The notes under the pieces were generated by a model. That model saw only the letters and a program-made list of their open reading frames with translations, did no database searches and was not told where the DNA came from. Shown in pieces: positions 1 to 10,545 of a DNA stretch of 46,242 nt. The number at the start of each line of letters is the position of its first letter. Position 1 is the stretch's first letter. A program made the translations under genes and the position numbers. This DNA is from Acidiphilium sp. C61 (GTDB lineage: Bacteria; Pseudomonadota; Alphaproteobacteria; Acetobacterales; Acetobacteraceae), in contig NZ_CACTIA010000001.1 in the NCBI RefSeq assembly GCF_902712915.1, positions 1 through 46,242 on the forward strand, given 5' to 3'.

Positions 1-43
1 CCTCGGCTTCGCCCACCGCCAAATCACATAGTTCACAGACGAC
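1..43 (+). mobile_element. Right end of the 1571-bp DDE insertion sequence (partial at window start)
   Basis: These bases are identical to 28149-28191, the last part of the complete element at 26621-28191. The window opens inside the element, as expected if the contig starts at an arbitrary point of a circle. The right copy of the 6-bp target duplication TAGATG follows at 44-49. Confidence 0.85.
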
Positions 44-159
44 TAGATGGCGGCAAGAGCCAGCAGGCGCCGGACCTGAGCTGCCTCCTTGCTGTGCCGT
101 GCCAGGCGGCGAAGGATGGCAGCGTCAAAATCAGCACGAAGAGGGACAGGGCGGGTCAT
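44..159 (-). pseudogene. IS630-family transposase, 5' fragment (first copy)
   Basis: On the minus strand this reads MTRPVPLRADFDAAILRRL and on to LLALAAI, the start of IS630-type transposases of alphaproteobacteria. The frame stops where the 1571-bp insertion sequence enters. The continuation (YDGGT... then the helix-turn-helix) lies at 26433-26620 on the far side of that insertion. It is the same as 28192-28307. Confidence 0.6.
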
Positions 160-223
160 GATGAACCTTCGAAGACCAGAAGCCTTGAATCACACCACGC
201 CGCATGACCTTATTTATCTTGGT

Positions 224-846
224 TTATTTTTTTATTCCAGGAATAATCAGCGCCTGAATGACTGTTTCTGCATCCGGCAACGAATTCACCAAAAGCTTTT
301 CATGGGCCTGGAAAGATTTAATGGCCGCCTGCGTTTCTGTTCCGTAGTTTCCATCAGCCGGACCATTAAGAAATTTATGTTTCTTCAGAAATTCCTGAAG
401 TTTTTTCATTGTATTTTCTGATATTTACCGATTTACCATCAAAAGACTGTCATGAGAGACGATGATTTGGTCAGCTTGATCGACGAAAACAATTTTAAGA
501 TTGAGTTTGTCACGCCTTCAACATTGTCTTTGCTGTTTTTTGAACAAACATTCAAGACAAGGTTGGTAACTGCAACGGGTGACTGTATCGCCATAATGTC
601 AAAGGTATTGTGATCGACGCGGTTAAGAGCCGTGATGTATCCCATCAGCCAACTCGATAATTCCGCGCGCACAGCGGCGTGGCCATGCTGAATGGCCCCA
701 ACGGTCTCTGCGCATGACGTCGCTCCGATACCATTCACCGCGAAATTGCCCTTGGCGTCCGCTGCCTGGGCAGCGTGCGAAGCCAGCCAGCCGCAGGCAA
801 GCGCGATCGTAGTGGCCTTAACGAGACGAGAAGAACGCCAATCCAT
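224..846 (-). pseudogene. Exported peptidoglycan-binding-domain protein, frameshifted copy
   Basis: First copy of the 208-aa gene at 28372-28998. Two 2-base losses (a T run near 425, and a missing GA near 454) break it into an N-terminal piece (439-846) and the C-terminal peptidoglycan-binding piece (224-409). Since the other copy is intact and the losses are in or near short repeats close to the contig end, they are probably sequencing errors rather than true gene decay. Confidence 0.75.
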
Positions 847-871
847 CGATTAACTCCAAGACCTTACGAGT

Positions 872-901
872 AAAAAAGAGGGGAAGCAAATGCTTCCCCT
901 C
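872..901 (-). terminator. Intrinsic terminator after the HfaD-like gene (first copy)
   Basis: Reading the minus strand, an 11-bp perfect stem (GAGGGGAAGCA) with a 2-nt loop is followed by six T residues. It sits between the stop of the large adhesin gene and the start of the peptidoglycan-binding-domain gene. Confidence 0.85.
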
Positions 902-920
902 CGAGAGAGCTCTGGGACAA

Positions 921-3900
921 TTAGTGAGCAACAACCGTGTTGATCGCACTATTGCCTGTTGCGCGGCAATGATGCTGTTGTTGCCAACATTCACGGTGCT
1001 GCCGGTCGCACCAGGCGCGCCGGTGGTTGCGCCAAATGCGTTGTAGGAGGCGGTCGCGGTCACGTTACCCGTATTGGTCTGTGCATTCTGCAATGCATTG
1101 GTGGCATTGCCGCTGTTCAGCCCGGAAAGGGTCAGCGTGTTTTGTGCAGAGTTACCGAAGGCGTTCACGTTGACGGCATTACCCGTCACGGTCACGCTGG
1201 TGTTCTGGACTTGCGTCGTACGCCAGCAAACCCGTTCAGAGCCACGCTGAACTGGCTGGTAGGCGCAGTGGCACCGAAATGCAGCACTGGTTGCACTGAC
1301 GGACCCGCTATTGGTCTGCGAGTTCAGCGCCACGTATTGCGCCGTCACAGGAGTTGTGCCCCCAGCCGAAGCGCCGGCTGCCTGTGTACCAAAGTTGGCC
1401 GTCGGCAGAGCGTTCAGAGCATTCACGGCGGAGTTGCCTGCGGCCTGCACATTCAGTGCATTGTTGGTCACCGCAATCGACGATCCGGACGCAGCAGCGG
1501 TAGTTGCAGAGCTGCCGGTCAGGCTGAACTGGACGTTCGAGGTGCCTGCCGCAGCAACCGAGTCGCTGTTCGTCTGGTTGTTGAGGATGGCTGCAGGTGC
1601 GTTCACCGTCGAGCCGCCCAGATTGAGCGTGTTCGATGCGGTATTGGCGATAGCGCTAGCCGTCGTCGTGTTGCCATTCAGGACGGCAGTGCTGCTCTGC
1701 AGACCGGAGCTACCGGCTGTGTCGTCGTTGTTGTAGACATTGCTATTGGCCTGGGCGGTCACACCATTGGTCGCACCGGACGATGTCTGCGTATTATTCA
1801 AGGCATACGCCGCATTCACAGTCTGGAGATTGGTCGTGATCGATGCCGCAGCAGTGGTGGCATTGTCGAGAGTCGTCGCGTTTGCCGTCAGCGTGTTGTT
1901 GGCGCTGTTGGCATTTGCCGTAGCAGTGGTCGTGTTGCCGTTCAGTGCCAGGCTGGAGTTGCTGCCAATGGCACCCGGCGCACTGATGGTCTGACCAACC
2001 GACGACGATGTCGTGCTGCTGGTGGCCACCGTACCCGCGGTTGCAGTCACGTCACCGGTTGCATTCTGGCTGGAGATCAATGCGCCCGAAGCCGCATAAG
2101 TACCCTGTGAATTCTGCGAGATCGTGCCATTCACCGTCAGCGCGGTCGTCGCGGTATTCGCCTGTGCCGTAGCGTTCAGCGCATTGTTGGACACGCTGAG
2201 AGTCGACCCGGAAATCGTCGGCAAGGTCGCGGAGCTGGTAATCTGTGCTCCACCGTATGCGCTGGCCGTTGTGGCCGAAGCATTGGTCTGCGCGTTCACC
2301 GCCGACAGGTCGGCCGTTGCGGTTTGAGAGGTCGAAGTAACGGTTGCGCTGCTCTGGGTTCCCGCAAGGGCGCCACCATTCACGGTATCCGCCGTCACCG
2401 CGACCGTGGTGTTGCCGACGTTACCCTGTGCGACCGCACCGTAGTTGTTGCCTGTCACCGACAGGGTGCTGTTGGTCAGATTGCCACCTGTCTGAATATT
2501 CGCAAATGGCGTCGTGTTCAGGGCCGGAACAGTAATGGTTCCCGCCGTCGCTACAGTCTTCGCCCCCGAAGAAATAGTAAACGTTGTTCCCGTCGGGAAT
2601 GAGAACGTGGACGCAGACGTTCCTGAAGTCAGCGTCACGGTGCTGCCGAATAGTGACAGTACCGGTACCAGACGCCGAAATTAGAAGCCAATTGTGCCGG
2701 CGTAAGGCCAGTGCCTGTAGTGCTGAATGAGATAGTCTGACCAGCAGGAACAGAAAGCGTGTTACTTGTAGTTGAAATCGTGCTTCCCGTGTATGATCCA
2801 GTGAGACCCGTAGTAGACGTAACAGCAGGCGAACCGGCATTGCCGATGGTCGCCGACGTACCACCGCCACTGGTGATATTCTGGACATTCAGCCCACCAA
2901 CAGAGCTGGTGAGAACCGCAACCGGTGTAGCGGCGGTGCCGACCACCAGATTGTTCGACGCGCTGTTGGTTGTCGCCGCGGCATTGAAGTTGTTGCCCTG
3001 CGCCTGCAGGGTCGCGTTCGAAACCGCACCCGAGCCACCGAGGCTGAGGTCCGCGCCAGTCTGCGACTGGGTTGCCGAGACGGTTGCAGAGGCCGTCTGC
3101 GTGTTGACCACGCTGAAGCCTGTGTTCACCGACGCCGTGGTTCCGTTATACGAAACAGGTGCAGTGGTCGGCGCCGCGGCGGTCTGACTTGCATCGACCA
3201 GGTTTGTGCCGGTGACCGTCAGATTATTGGCCGAGGCGATGTTGCCTGTGGCCTGGGCAAGCGAGGCGTTACCATTCACGCTCAGGGTCGATCCGCTGAC
3301 CGTGCCCGCTCCTAAGGCGGTCGTGAGATCAAACACCATTGGTCGCGGCACCGGTGACGGTGCTGGTGACCGTACCGCTCAGCGACGAGGTATTGGCGAC
3401 CGTCGCCACGGCAGGAAGGTTGCCGCCGGTGTTGCGCCAGCGGTCGGCTGCGCCAGATCGGTCACCGACACGTTTGCAACGTGCTGGTCTGGTTGCCATA
3501 GCCCGCTGCCACGAACTGATTATTCGTGTTGCTGACGGTCGAATTGCTGACATTGCCCGAACCAAGGCTGATGCTCAGCGGGGTCGTCGTCGATGCGCCG
3601 GCCGAGACATTCGCCGTTTCGGCCTGGCTATTGAACAATGCCAGCGCGGCATCAGCGCTATTGGTGCCAGACGCAAAGAGACGGCCGTCGCGGGGGCGGT
3701 CGCCGTATAGACGTTGAGACCGGTCGAGGTGGCATTCAGCGTGTTGGAGTTGGCGTTGCCATATGCCAGAGACCGCAGAACATTCCCGTTCGTCCCGCCA
3801 AGGGTGATCGAGGAGTTCTGGATTGCAGTATTCGCCGTGGTGTTGGCGGCAATTTCGACCGTCGGGTTTGACAGCGTCGACGTTGCGCCGCTCATGTCGG

Positions 3901-5949
3901 TCTGAACGCTCGCAAGGCCCGCGGATCCAGCCAGCTGGTCTGCATTCACGGTCAGTGCGTTCGCCGCATTATTGCTCTGTGCGATCGCCTGGGCCGTGTA
4001 GGTTCCAGCAGCGCCCGACAAGGATAGCGTATCGCCGCTCAGCGTCGTGCCATTGGCCGTCAGGGTAACCGCGTTGCTCTGATTGGTCGCCGTAACTGCA
4101 GAGCTGCTGGAATATTGGTTGTTGCCAACAGACAGACCGGCCGCCGAAGTCAGCGTGGTCCCATTATACGTGAGGCCGGCCAGGCGCGGCAGTGCCGCCA
4201 TTGGGGTAAGCATTCACGTTGGTGCCACTGACTGTCAGAGCATTGCCTGCACCGCCGGTCGCGCCCGTGGCGTTATTGCCAATTGCCGTTGCGCTCGTTC
4301 CGTTGCCCGTGAGCGCCAGCGTCGAATTGCTCACCGTTGCCGTCGAGGATGCCGCCGATGTGCCGTTGGTGCCAGCGGTCAGCGAGATCGTGTTGCCGGA
4401 ATTTTTCGAATTCACAGCCGATCCGGTCGCGGTCTGCAGGCTGTTGATACCCAGAAGGCCGTCGATCGTGGCGGCATTGGCACCAGAGCTCGGAACCGTA
4501 ACGGTATTGGAAACGCTGTTGTTCGTTGCCGTCGCGTTGATGCTGTTGGAGGTTCCGCTGACCGTCGATCCGCTGACGTTCTGGCAACCGTCTCAATGGT
4601 ATTGCTCGTCACCGAAGTCTGGCCGGCAACCGAGTTCACCTGGGACTGCAGGTTAGCGATACCGAAATCCGCCTGCAGCGTGTTTGTCGGTCCAGTTGCC
4701 GCAACGGAGGCGTTGACCTGCGTGGTCGTTGCCCCAGCCAGGTTCATGGTACCGGCGAGTTCAGCAACGTTTGTCGCGGTGTTTCCGGTTGCGCTTCCCG
4801 TAATGGCATTGCCGGACTGAGTCAGGCTCCCATTGGACAGCGTGATCGGATTGTTGGTTTGTAGCGCCAGACGCAACCGTCGCACTGATAGTATTGCTCG
4901 ACGCATCACTCAAGGGAGTGACTGTTGCCGGCGCCGCGGTCTGGCTGTTGGTCTGCAGATTGCTGACCAATGCGCTGCCGTCTAGGCTCGGGGCGGAGCC
5001 CGACGCAACGGACAGGGTGCTCGTGGCTGTATTGCCCACATACGCGGCCGACACCGTATTATTGGTCTGCGCCACGGTAAGGGACGGAGTCTGCGCAGTT
5101 GTTCCTGCAGATGAGTTTACTGCGAGGTTGACCAGTGTTGCCGGTCGTCGAGGCCGCGCTTGTCGTGGCAATCGAATTATTGGCCTGCGCATTGCTCAGT
5201 ACAATATTCGCAGATGCATCGAGGGCATTGGTCGCCGGGGTGCCGAGATTTAGAGTAGAGCTACCCGCCGCACCCTGTCCAACATATGTCACGGGAACGG
5301 CGCCGCTTACCGTGGTATTGCTGGCGTTTCCTGTGGCCGACGAGGAGATCGCGTTTGCGCTCTGCGTGAGGCTGGAGCCGCTTACGACATCGGTAGAAAC
5401 GTTTTGCAGCGTATTGCTGGAGGCCGTTGCATTTACGGCGACATAATTGGTCCCCGTCCCCGGAGGAGCTTGCGTGGTCGCGTTATTGGCCTCCTGGACC
5501 AGGACCGACAACCCATTCCCCGTCGTCCCCGCAGTCGTGCCGCCGATCGCTGCCAAATCAACTGTATTGGTCAGCGTGTTGCCGGTGGCAACGGCACTAA
5601 TCGTGTTGGCGGTGGTGGTTGAGGAATTAGAAACAGTACCGGTGCCACCTGTCCCCGTAAAGGTCTGCCCTGCGGTCAGGTTGGTTGCGTTTGCCGTAAT
5701 TGCCAGGTTCGACGTTGCGGCTGAAGACGGCGTATTTTGCGCCTGGAAATAGTTAGCAACATAGCCAGTTGCCGACCCCTGACCTGCGACGACACCACTC
5801 GTCGTCACTGTAGGGGCAACGGTGGTCGTAGCAGTCTGCGCCATGACCGGACCACCATACACCACACCGAGCAATATAACACTCGCCGCAGTCGATCCGA
5901 GAAGACTTCTTCTCAGCCTTGCATTTTTCAAAGCTCGCTCCCGTTCCAA
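921..5949 (-). pseudogene. HfaD-like giant repeat protein gene, copy with many frameshifts
   Basis: First copy of the 1678-aa gene at 29073-34109. About fifteen small indels relative to the second copy, for example a lost G near 976, a lost C near 1220, an extra A near 1278 and an extra C near 5134, split it into several frames. The density of indels falls to nothing after about 5200, so these look like errors of a low-coverage contig end. The second copy should be used for the protein. Confidence 0.8.
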
Positions 5950-6036
5950 AATAAGCCTGTTTTAGGAAACATAATACTTACTGATTCTTAATAGAATTTA
6001 TAATAAACTTAGAGTTTTAATTAGCTTTATTTTGTA

Positions 6037-7425
6037 TTATTTAATAGTAACTAATGCGACCTTTTGCGAACCCGATCCATCCTGATAAATGGCACTATCA
6101 GTATCGGATGGCGCCCATTGGACAGTGATCACCGGGGCAGTCATACCGTGGGTCGAAAGCCCGTCCTGCAGCGAGGCAATCCTCGCTTTGATCAGATCAG
6201 AACGCATAGAGGGCGACCAATTCTCATTTGCCGGCGCAGTCAGCTCGACAGTAACAGGGGCTTTTGCCGCCATCTGGGCGATCCGGGTCAGCAAGCCACC
6301 ATCCCCGGCGGGGATCGCCGCCGAACCGAAATCGAAGCTCAGCTTCATGGGCGCACCGGCACTACCTGGAAGTGGCTTGGCAATCGGTTGCTGTACGCCC
6401 GGTGGGACAGGTGGCTGGATGAGCTTCACATGATTGGGCGTCTTGCGAAGCTGGCTGGCAGTCTTCTCCGAGATTGCATCACGGACTTTCTTCAGACAGG
6501 GAAGCGGGCTCAGATGTTCGGCCGCCGCCACCAGATCAAGCGTACCTTGTTCCAAGGTGGTTCGAACACCCAGCTCCAAAGGCTCTTGATTTTTTGCGCC
6601 AATATTGACATCCCACAGATCGCTGCCGAAGAACCTGAATATCCCGGCGCTCACCTGATAGCCGACAATCTGCTTCTCCAGGCTGATGGTTTTGACGATC
6701 TGCGTTGTCTGGGTATCAACCAGATCAAGATCGATCGCGACATTCTCGGTAAAGGTGGTGGCCGAAGGACCGGACAGGTTCTGCATAACCTGCACCCCGC
6801 CGCTTTGGATGTTGTAATTCAGCTCGGTAATGCCACCGATGATATAATACTGGGACCGGAGGATCGTTCCACCATAGTACGGCATCCATGGCACAGCGTG
6901 CGGGCCCGGCTGCAATATGTGCAGGCGGCCATCCCCCAGCTGGCGCTGGTTGGTATAGCCAAGCTCCATCTGGGTGATGTGCGGATCAACCCGTTCGACC
7001 TGCATGATAGCGTTGCCGAGATGACCCAAGGCCGTTTCAACCATGAGCGAGCCACCCTGCGTGATGGCATTGCCTTCGTTGATGTTGTATCGACCTGTAT
7101 AATCTTTGACGTCACCAACAGCGAAGGTCAGGCGCGGTTTGTTGTCACGGACGATTTCGTCAGCAAGACAGGCGAAAGCAGGATCGACCGGGGTCAGATT
7201 GTATCTGACCTTTGGCCCCAGCACGATCGGTGCTTCACCAGGCTCAACGCGCTGCATGCCAATTGACGCGCAACCGGCCAGCACCTGACTGGCGAGCACC
7301 AGCAACGCCGTGCTGCGCAGCATGTAGCTGCGCGGTGAACGCCGGATGGCTGGGCGAGGTTGAGGCATCAGATCCATGACCCGACGCTGCAGAGGGACAA
7401 GACGATGAGGAATTATCTGGGACAT
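6037..7425 (-). CDS. CsgG/HfaB-type outer-membrane secretion lipoprotein (first copy)
   Basis: This copy is identical in translation to 34197-35585, where the domains are described. The start chosen is the ATG two bases after the stop of the upstream HfaA-like gene; an in-frame ATG 33 bases further upstream would overlap that gene. Confidence 0.85.
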   Translation of the reverse strand: MSQIIPHRLVPLQRRVMDLMPQPRPAIRRSPRSYMLRSTALLVLASQVLAGCASIGMQRVEPGEAPIVLGPKVRYNLTPVDPAFACLADEIVRDNKPRLTFAVGDVKDYTGRYNINEGNAITQGGSLMVETALGHLGNAIMQVERVDPHITQMELGYTNQRQLGDGRLHILQPGPHAVPWMPYYGGTILRSQYYIIGGITELNYNIQSGGVQVMQNLSGPSATTFTENVAIDLDLVDTQTTQIVKTISLEKQIVGYQVSAGIFRFFGSDLWDVNIGAKNQEPLELGVRTTLEQGTLDLVAAAEHLSPLPCLKKVRDAISEKTASQLRKTPNHVKLIQPPVPPGVQQPIAKPLPGSAGAPMKLSFDFGSAAIPAGDGGLLTRIAQMAAKAPVTVELTAPANENWSPSMRSDLIKARIASLQDGLSTHGMTAPVITVQWAPSDTDSAIYQDGSGSQKVALVTIK

Positions 7426-7427
7426 GG

Positions 7428-7991
7428 CTAATTCAGCGACCCAGTTCCAACAGAACATGCATTACTATTACTGACTGACGCACTCTGCGTCCCCCCATTG
7501 GTTTGGGTATTGTTGAGTGCTTGAGAATACGTGCCGCTGATCGACGTGCTCGTCGAGCCGTTCAGGACCGTCCCCACAGCACCGCTATTCGTTTGACCCG
7601 TCGTGGTGAGCGGCGTTCCGGCGGTTGATGCCGACAGCGATGACTGAGTGGAACTTGAATTGCCTATCGCACTCGGTGTGGCCCCGACAGTACTCGGGGA
7701 GCCGGCGGTCGCGGCGGTCGTACCCGAGTTTCCATAAGTGGTTGGGGCAACGTTACAGTTGGTTTGCTTTGCTATGTTTGTTGTACTGTAGGAATTATAG
7801 AGAGGGGAATGATACATTCCTGCCTGTTTTTGCAAAATTATGCTTTCCACCGCGCCCAGATTGGCGAGATCGGCAGGCGTTGGGAGTTGATATGGCGAAT
7901 CGGTACCAAACCCATTCGCATACGCAGAACCGGTAAGTCCCACGATGACAGCAAACATTACAGCGAGTTGACGCCGCTTTTTTTTCAACAT
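7428..7991 (-). CDS. Small secreted HfaA-like subunit (first copy)
   Basis: Same protein as 35588-36151; see there. It begins with a Lys/Arg-rich signal peptide (MLKKKRRQLAVMF... to an AYA cleavage site). A longer frame opening with GTG at 8033 would add 14 residues in front of the signal peptide and is less likely. Confidence 0.7.
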   Translation of the reverse strand: MLKKKRRQLAVMFAVIVGLTGSAYANGFGTDSPYQLPTPADLANLGAVESIILQKQAGMYHSPLYNSYSTTNIAKQTNCNVAPTTYGNSGTTAATAGSPSTVGATPSAIGNSSSTQSSLSASTAGTPLTTTGQTNSGAVGTVLNGSTSTSISGTYSQALNNTQTNGGTQSASVSNSNACSVGTGSLN

Positions 7992-8054
7992 CACTGATGC
8001 CCTAATATCCTCCAAATTCCATAGACGAATCACGGACAGATTGCATGATTTATT

Positions 8055-8083
8055 ATTCTATATTTTGCGTTATTCTATGTCAG
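8055..8083 (-). promoter_or_regulatory. Predicted sigma70-like promoter of the hfa-like operon (first copy)
   Basis: On the minus strand CTGACA and TAGAAT are separated by 17 bases, each one mismatch from consensus. They lie about 60-90 bases upstream of the HfaA-like ATG, in an AT-rich leader. Confidence 0.5.
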
Positions 8084-8229
8084 AAAAATTTCTCGTTAAA
8101 TTAAGCGACAATTTTATATATTTTATCAATATAAAAATTTGGCGCGATTTATATTACATTTAGATAAAAGTGAGTTCTATCCATCCAGCTACCATCAGCC
8201 CCCCCTGCTCAGAAACCCGCTAGGCTCTG

Positions 8230-9016
8230 GACTCAACTGATCCAAGATGTGACGGCGAGGACGAGGCATATCCCTGCGAGGAAATTTCGTGCGGTTTTGT
8301 CGTAGCGTGTGGCGATGGCGCGCCAGTCCTTGAGCCTGCAGAAGGCGCGTTCGATGAGATTGCGCTTTCTGTAGGCGACGGGGTCGAAGGGCGGAATGGC
8401 GCGGCGGTTGGGCATGGGCGAGATCACGGGCCTGGTGCCTTGGCGGGTGAGGAAGATGCGCAGGTCATCGGCGTCGTAGGCTTTGTCGGCGATCAGCTCT
8501 TCTGGTGGCGGTATTGTGGGCAGAAGCGCCCTCGCGCCGCTGATATCGGAGGCTTGTCCCGGCGTCAGGAGGAGTGCGGCGATGCGTCCCTGCTCATCTG
8601 CGACGGCGTGGATCTTGGTCGTCCGTCCACCCCTCGACCGGCCGATGGCCTGGCTTTGCGCCCCCCTTTACCGCCCGCGGCCGCGCGATGTGCCCGAACC
8701 GAGGTGCTGTCCACCATGGCGATGCGCGGCGGATCCGCGCAGGCGACAAGCGCCGCGAAGATCTCCTGCCAGAGGCCACGCTGGCTCCAGCGGTTGAACC
8801 GGTTGAACACAGTGGTTCGTGGCCCATAGGCCTCAGGAAGCGCTCGCCATCGCAAGCCCTCGCGAAAGCGATGCAGGATGCCGCTCAGCACCCGGCGGTC
8901 ATCAACCCGAGGCTTGCCGCCAAGCTTCGGCAGCAATGGTTCGATCGCAGCCCATTGAGTGTCGTTCAGCCAGAAAAGTTCCGCCATGTTCCAAGTCCTC
9001 CGAACAGACTTGAGTC
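8230..9016 (-). mobile_element. IS427-type (IS5 family) insertion sequence (first copy)
   Basis: The element carries a two-frame DDE transposase. The approximate ends are the inverted sequences GACTCAA at 8230 and TTGAGTC ending at 9016; the exact borders and target duplication could not be fixed. It lies between the regulator gene and the hfa-like operon promoter, so it may have separated them. Confidence 0.7.
8233..8987 (-). CDS. IS427-type transposase made by -1 frameshifting (first copy)
   Basis: The upstream frame (8565-8987) starts MAELFWLNDTQWAAIEPLLP, typical of the family, and contains the first catalytic Asp (MVDSTSVRAH). A run of six G on the minus strand near 8661-8666 gives a natural -1 slip into the second frame. 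That frame supplies GRSRGGRTTKIHAVAD, the second Asp (ADKAYDAD) and the Glu motif (ERAFCRLKDWRAIATRYDK). Both copies in the window have the same run, so the shift is programmed, not an error. Confidence 0.8.
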
Positions 9017-9050
9017 AGACGTCCCGTAGTCATGGCAATAGGTACATAGC

Positions 9051-9158
9051 CTAGAGCATCATCCGATCAGATGGAATCATCTGATCGGATAAAGATGCTC
9101 TAATTATCAATATGATAGAGCACTACATCCGATCCGAAATGATCGGAAAGTGCTCTAG
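9051..9158. repeat. MITE-like palindromic repeat (first copy)
   Basis: A 108-bp element bounded by CTAGAGCA and TGCTCTAG. Inside is one long hairpin (ATCCGATCAGATG / CATCTGATCGGAT) and a second weaker one (CCGATC / GATCGG). A diverged relative stands at 26013-26117. Short, non-coding, TA-flanked and repeated, it fits a miniature inverted-repeat element; no transposase for it is identified here. Confidence 0.7.
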
Positions 9159-9214
9159 GCGGGCAACAAGAAAGTAGCCGCCGACTTTCCTCTTCAGTCT
9201 TTGGAAGACCGCGT

Positions 9215-10072
9215 TCACTCTCCTATTTCATTGGGATCTAGTTTTTTATTGTAGATATGTTCATCAATTGCATTACCTAAATCTTTAACAAACTCATCTC
9301 TGTCTCCAACAAATATATATCCTATAGAATTAAAACTTCTGATCGGATAATTTAAAATTTTAAACATTTTTAATTTTCTTCTGATCCGAGATATTATGTT
9401 ATCAACGCTGCGGTCGACGTTTTTACTAACGCGACCACGAACCATAAGGGCTAAACTTCCTCGCGGAATCACAATTCCAGCATTTTCAACTAAAATTGAT
9501 AACGTTTTATATTCATAAGGCGTAAATGCGACAAAAAATTTTGTACTATTATTAAATACGTCGACATACTTTATTTGTTTATTATTTTCCAAACCTTGCT
9601 TATCATTTAAATTTTGACCAACATCATTCCTAACATACATATCTATGCTTTGTTTTAGAAAAGTCATAAATATATTGTTTTTTATCTTCTGACTATCATT
9701 GATCGAATACCAATATTCATCTGCACCAAATTTGAATACGGTCAGAGCAAGAACCTCATCATAATTTTCAGACAGAACAACAATTGGCGAGTTTGTTTTG
9801 TTTCTAATTTCAATAATTTTTTTGGTTAGACTTATACTATAATTTTTCATGCAAAATAGAAATATGTCTGAAGCATTATTTTTTGATATTTTATTCATTT
9901 TTTGAGTATCGCCTTCGAAGATGATGTCGATATCAAAATCATGAATTTCATTCAATACATTATCTATATGATTATCTTCTGACATAAATACTGTAACAGT
10001 TTTTTTTATCTTACGGTTATACTTTTTTACGTCATTAATCGACTGTGCGTCATATACCATTGAATCATCCAT
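9215..10072 (-). CDS. Orphan OmpR/PhoB-type response-regulator-like protein (first copy)
   Basis: Same as 37375-38232, where it is described. No sensor kinase gene is found in the window. Confidence 0.75.
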   Translation of the reverse strand: MDDSMVYDAQSINDVKKYNRKIKKTVTVFMSEDNHIDNVLNEIHDFDIDIIFEGDTQKMNKISKNNASDIFLFCMKNYSISLTKKIIEIRNKTNSPIVVLSENYDEVLALTVFKFGADEYWYSINDSQKIKNNIFMTFLKQSIDMYVRNDVGQNLNDKQGLENNKQIKYVDVFNNSTKFFVAFTPYEYKTLSILVENAGIVIPRGSLALMVRGRVSKNVDRSVDNIISRIRRKLKMFKILNYPIRSFNSIGYIFVGDRDEFVKDLGNAIDEHIYNKKLDPNEIGE

Positions 10073-10140
10073 AAGCTTTGTTTGGATTTGAAACTAATTA
10101 CCTATAATCTAATAGTTTACTTTTCTTTTTTTTCCAAAAT

Positions 10141-10311
10141 TCAAATTGTTATTGAAACAATAAAATTAATGTCATGAAATTTGTTATTTATGTCTATAAA
10201 TTCAAAATATCTTTTTATATTGATCGATACATGAACATCAGCCAAACTATCTGATAAATCGTCTAAATTTTGATATTTATGACTCTTCAGATATATATGA
10301 TAATTTTGCAT
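10141..10311 (-). CDS. Small AT-rich ORF of unknown function (first copy)
   Basis: A 56-residue frame (MQNYHIYLKSHKYQNLDDLS...) with the same strong AT bias as the regulator gene beside it. It is cut off upstream by the IS701 fragment that starts near 10380, so it may be the 3' remainder of a larger gene. I recognise no family. Confidence 0.3.
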   Translation of the reverse strand: MQNYHIYLKSHKYQNLDDLSDSLADVHVSINIKRYFEFIDINNKFHDINFIVSITI

Positions 10312-10536
10312 TCCTGCTATGCGATTGTATTTTTGTTGGGCATTCCAATAAAACGGATTGTTCCAACAGAAACAGATAGATAGAGGACAGAAGCCGGCTG
10401 AGTGCACGCGGCCTTTGCTGGGCTGTCGGCATCCACCGGCACCAGAATGTCTATCCGGCGGATGTGCAGCTGATCTTCCCGGTCGCAGGCCGCGGTCGCC
10501 CACGGGTGCGTCATGTGCCCGACGTCAAATCCATGG

Positions 10537-10545
10537 CGGCACAAG
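10537..10545. repeat. Left 9-bp target duplication of the IS256-type element
   Basis: CGGCACAAG occurs here and at 11927-11935. The second copy of the locus (38690-38715) has it once, with no insertion, which proves the borders of the element. Confidence 0.95.

Noticed and set aside
921..5949. Adhesin gene taken as a decayed pseudogene
   Set aside because: The other copy is fully open, and the indels cluster near the contig end, mostly in homopolymers, so error is more likely than decay.
6064..7266. 400-codon plus-strand frame opposite hfaB (also 34224-35426)
   Set aside because: It is a shadow of the CsgG/HfaB gene, whose conserved motifs are all on the minus strand.
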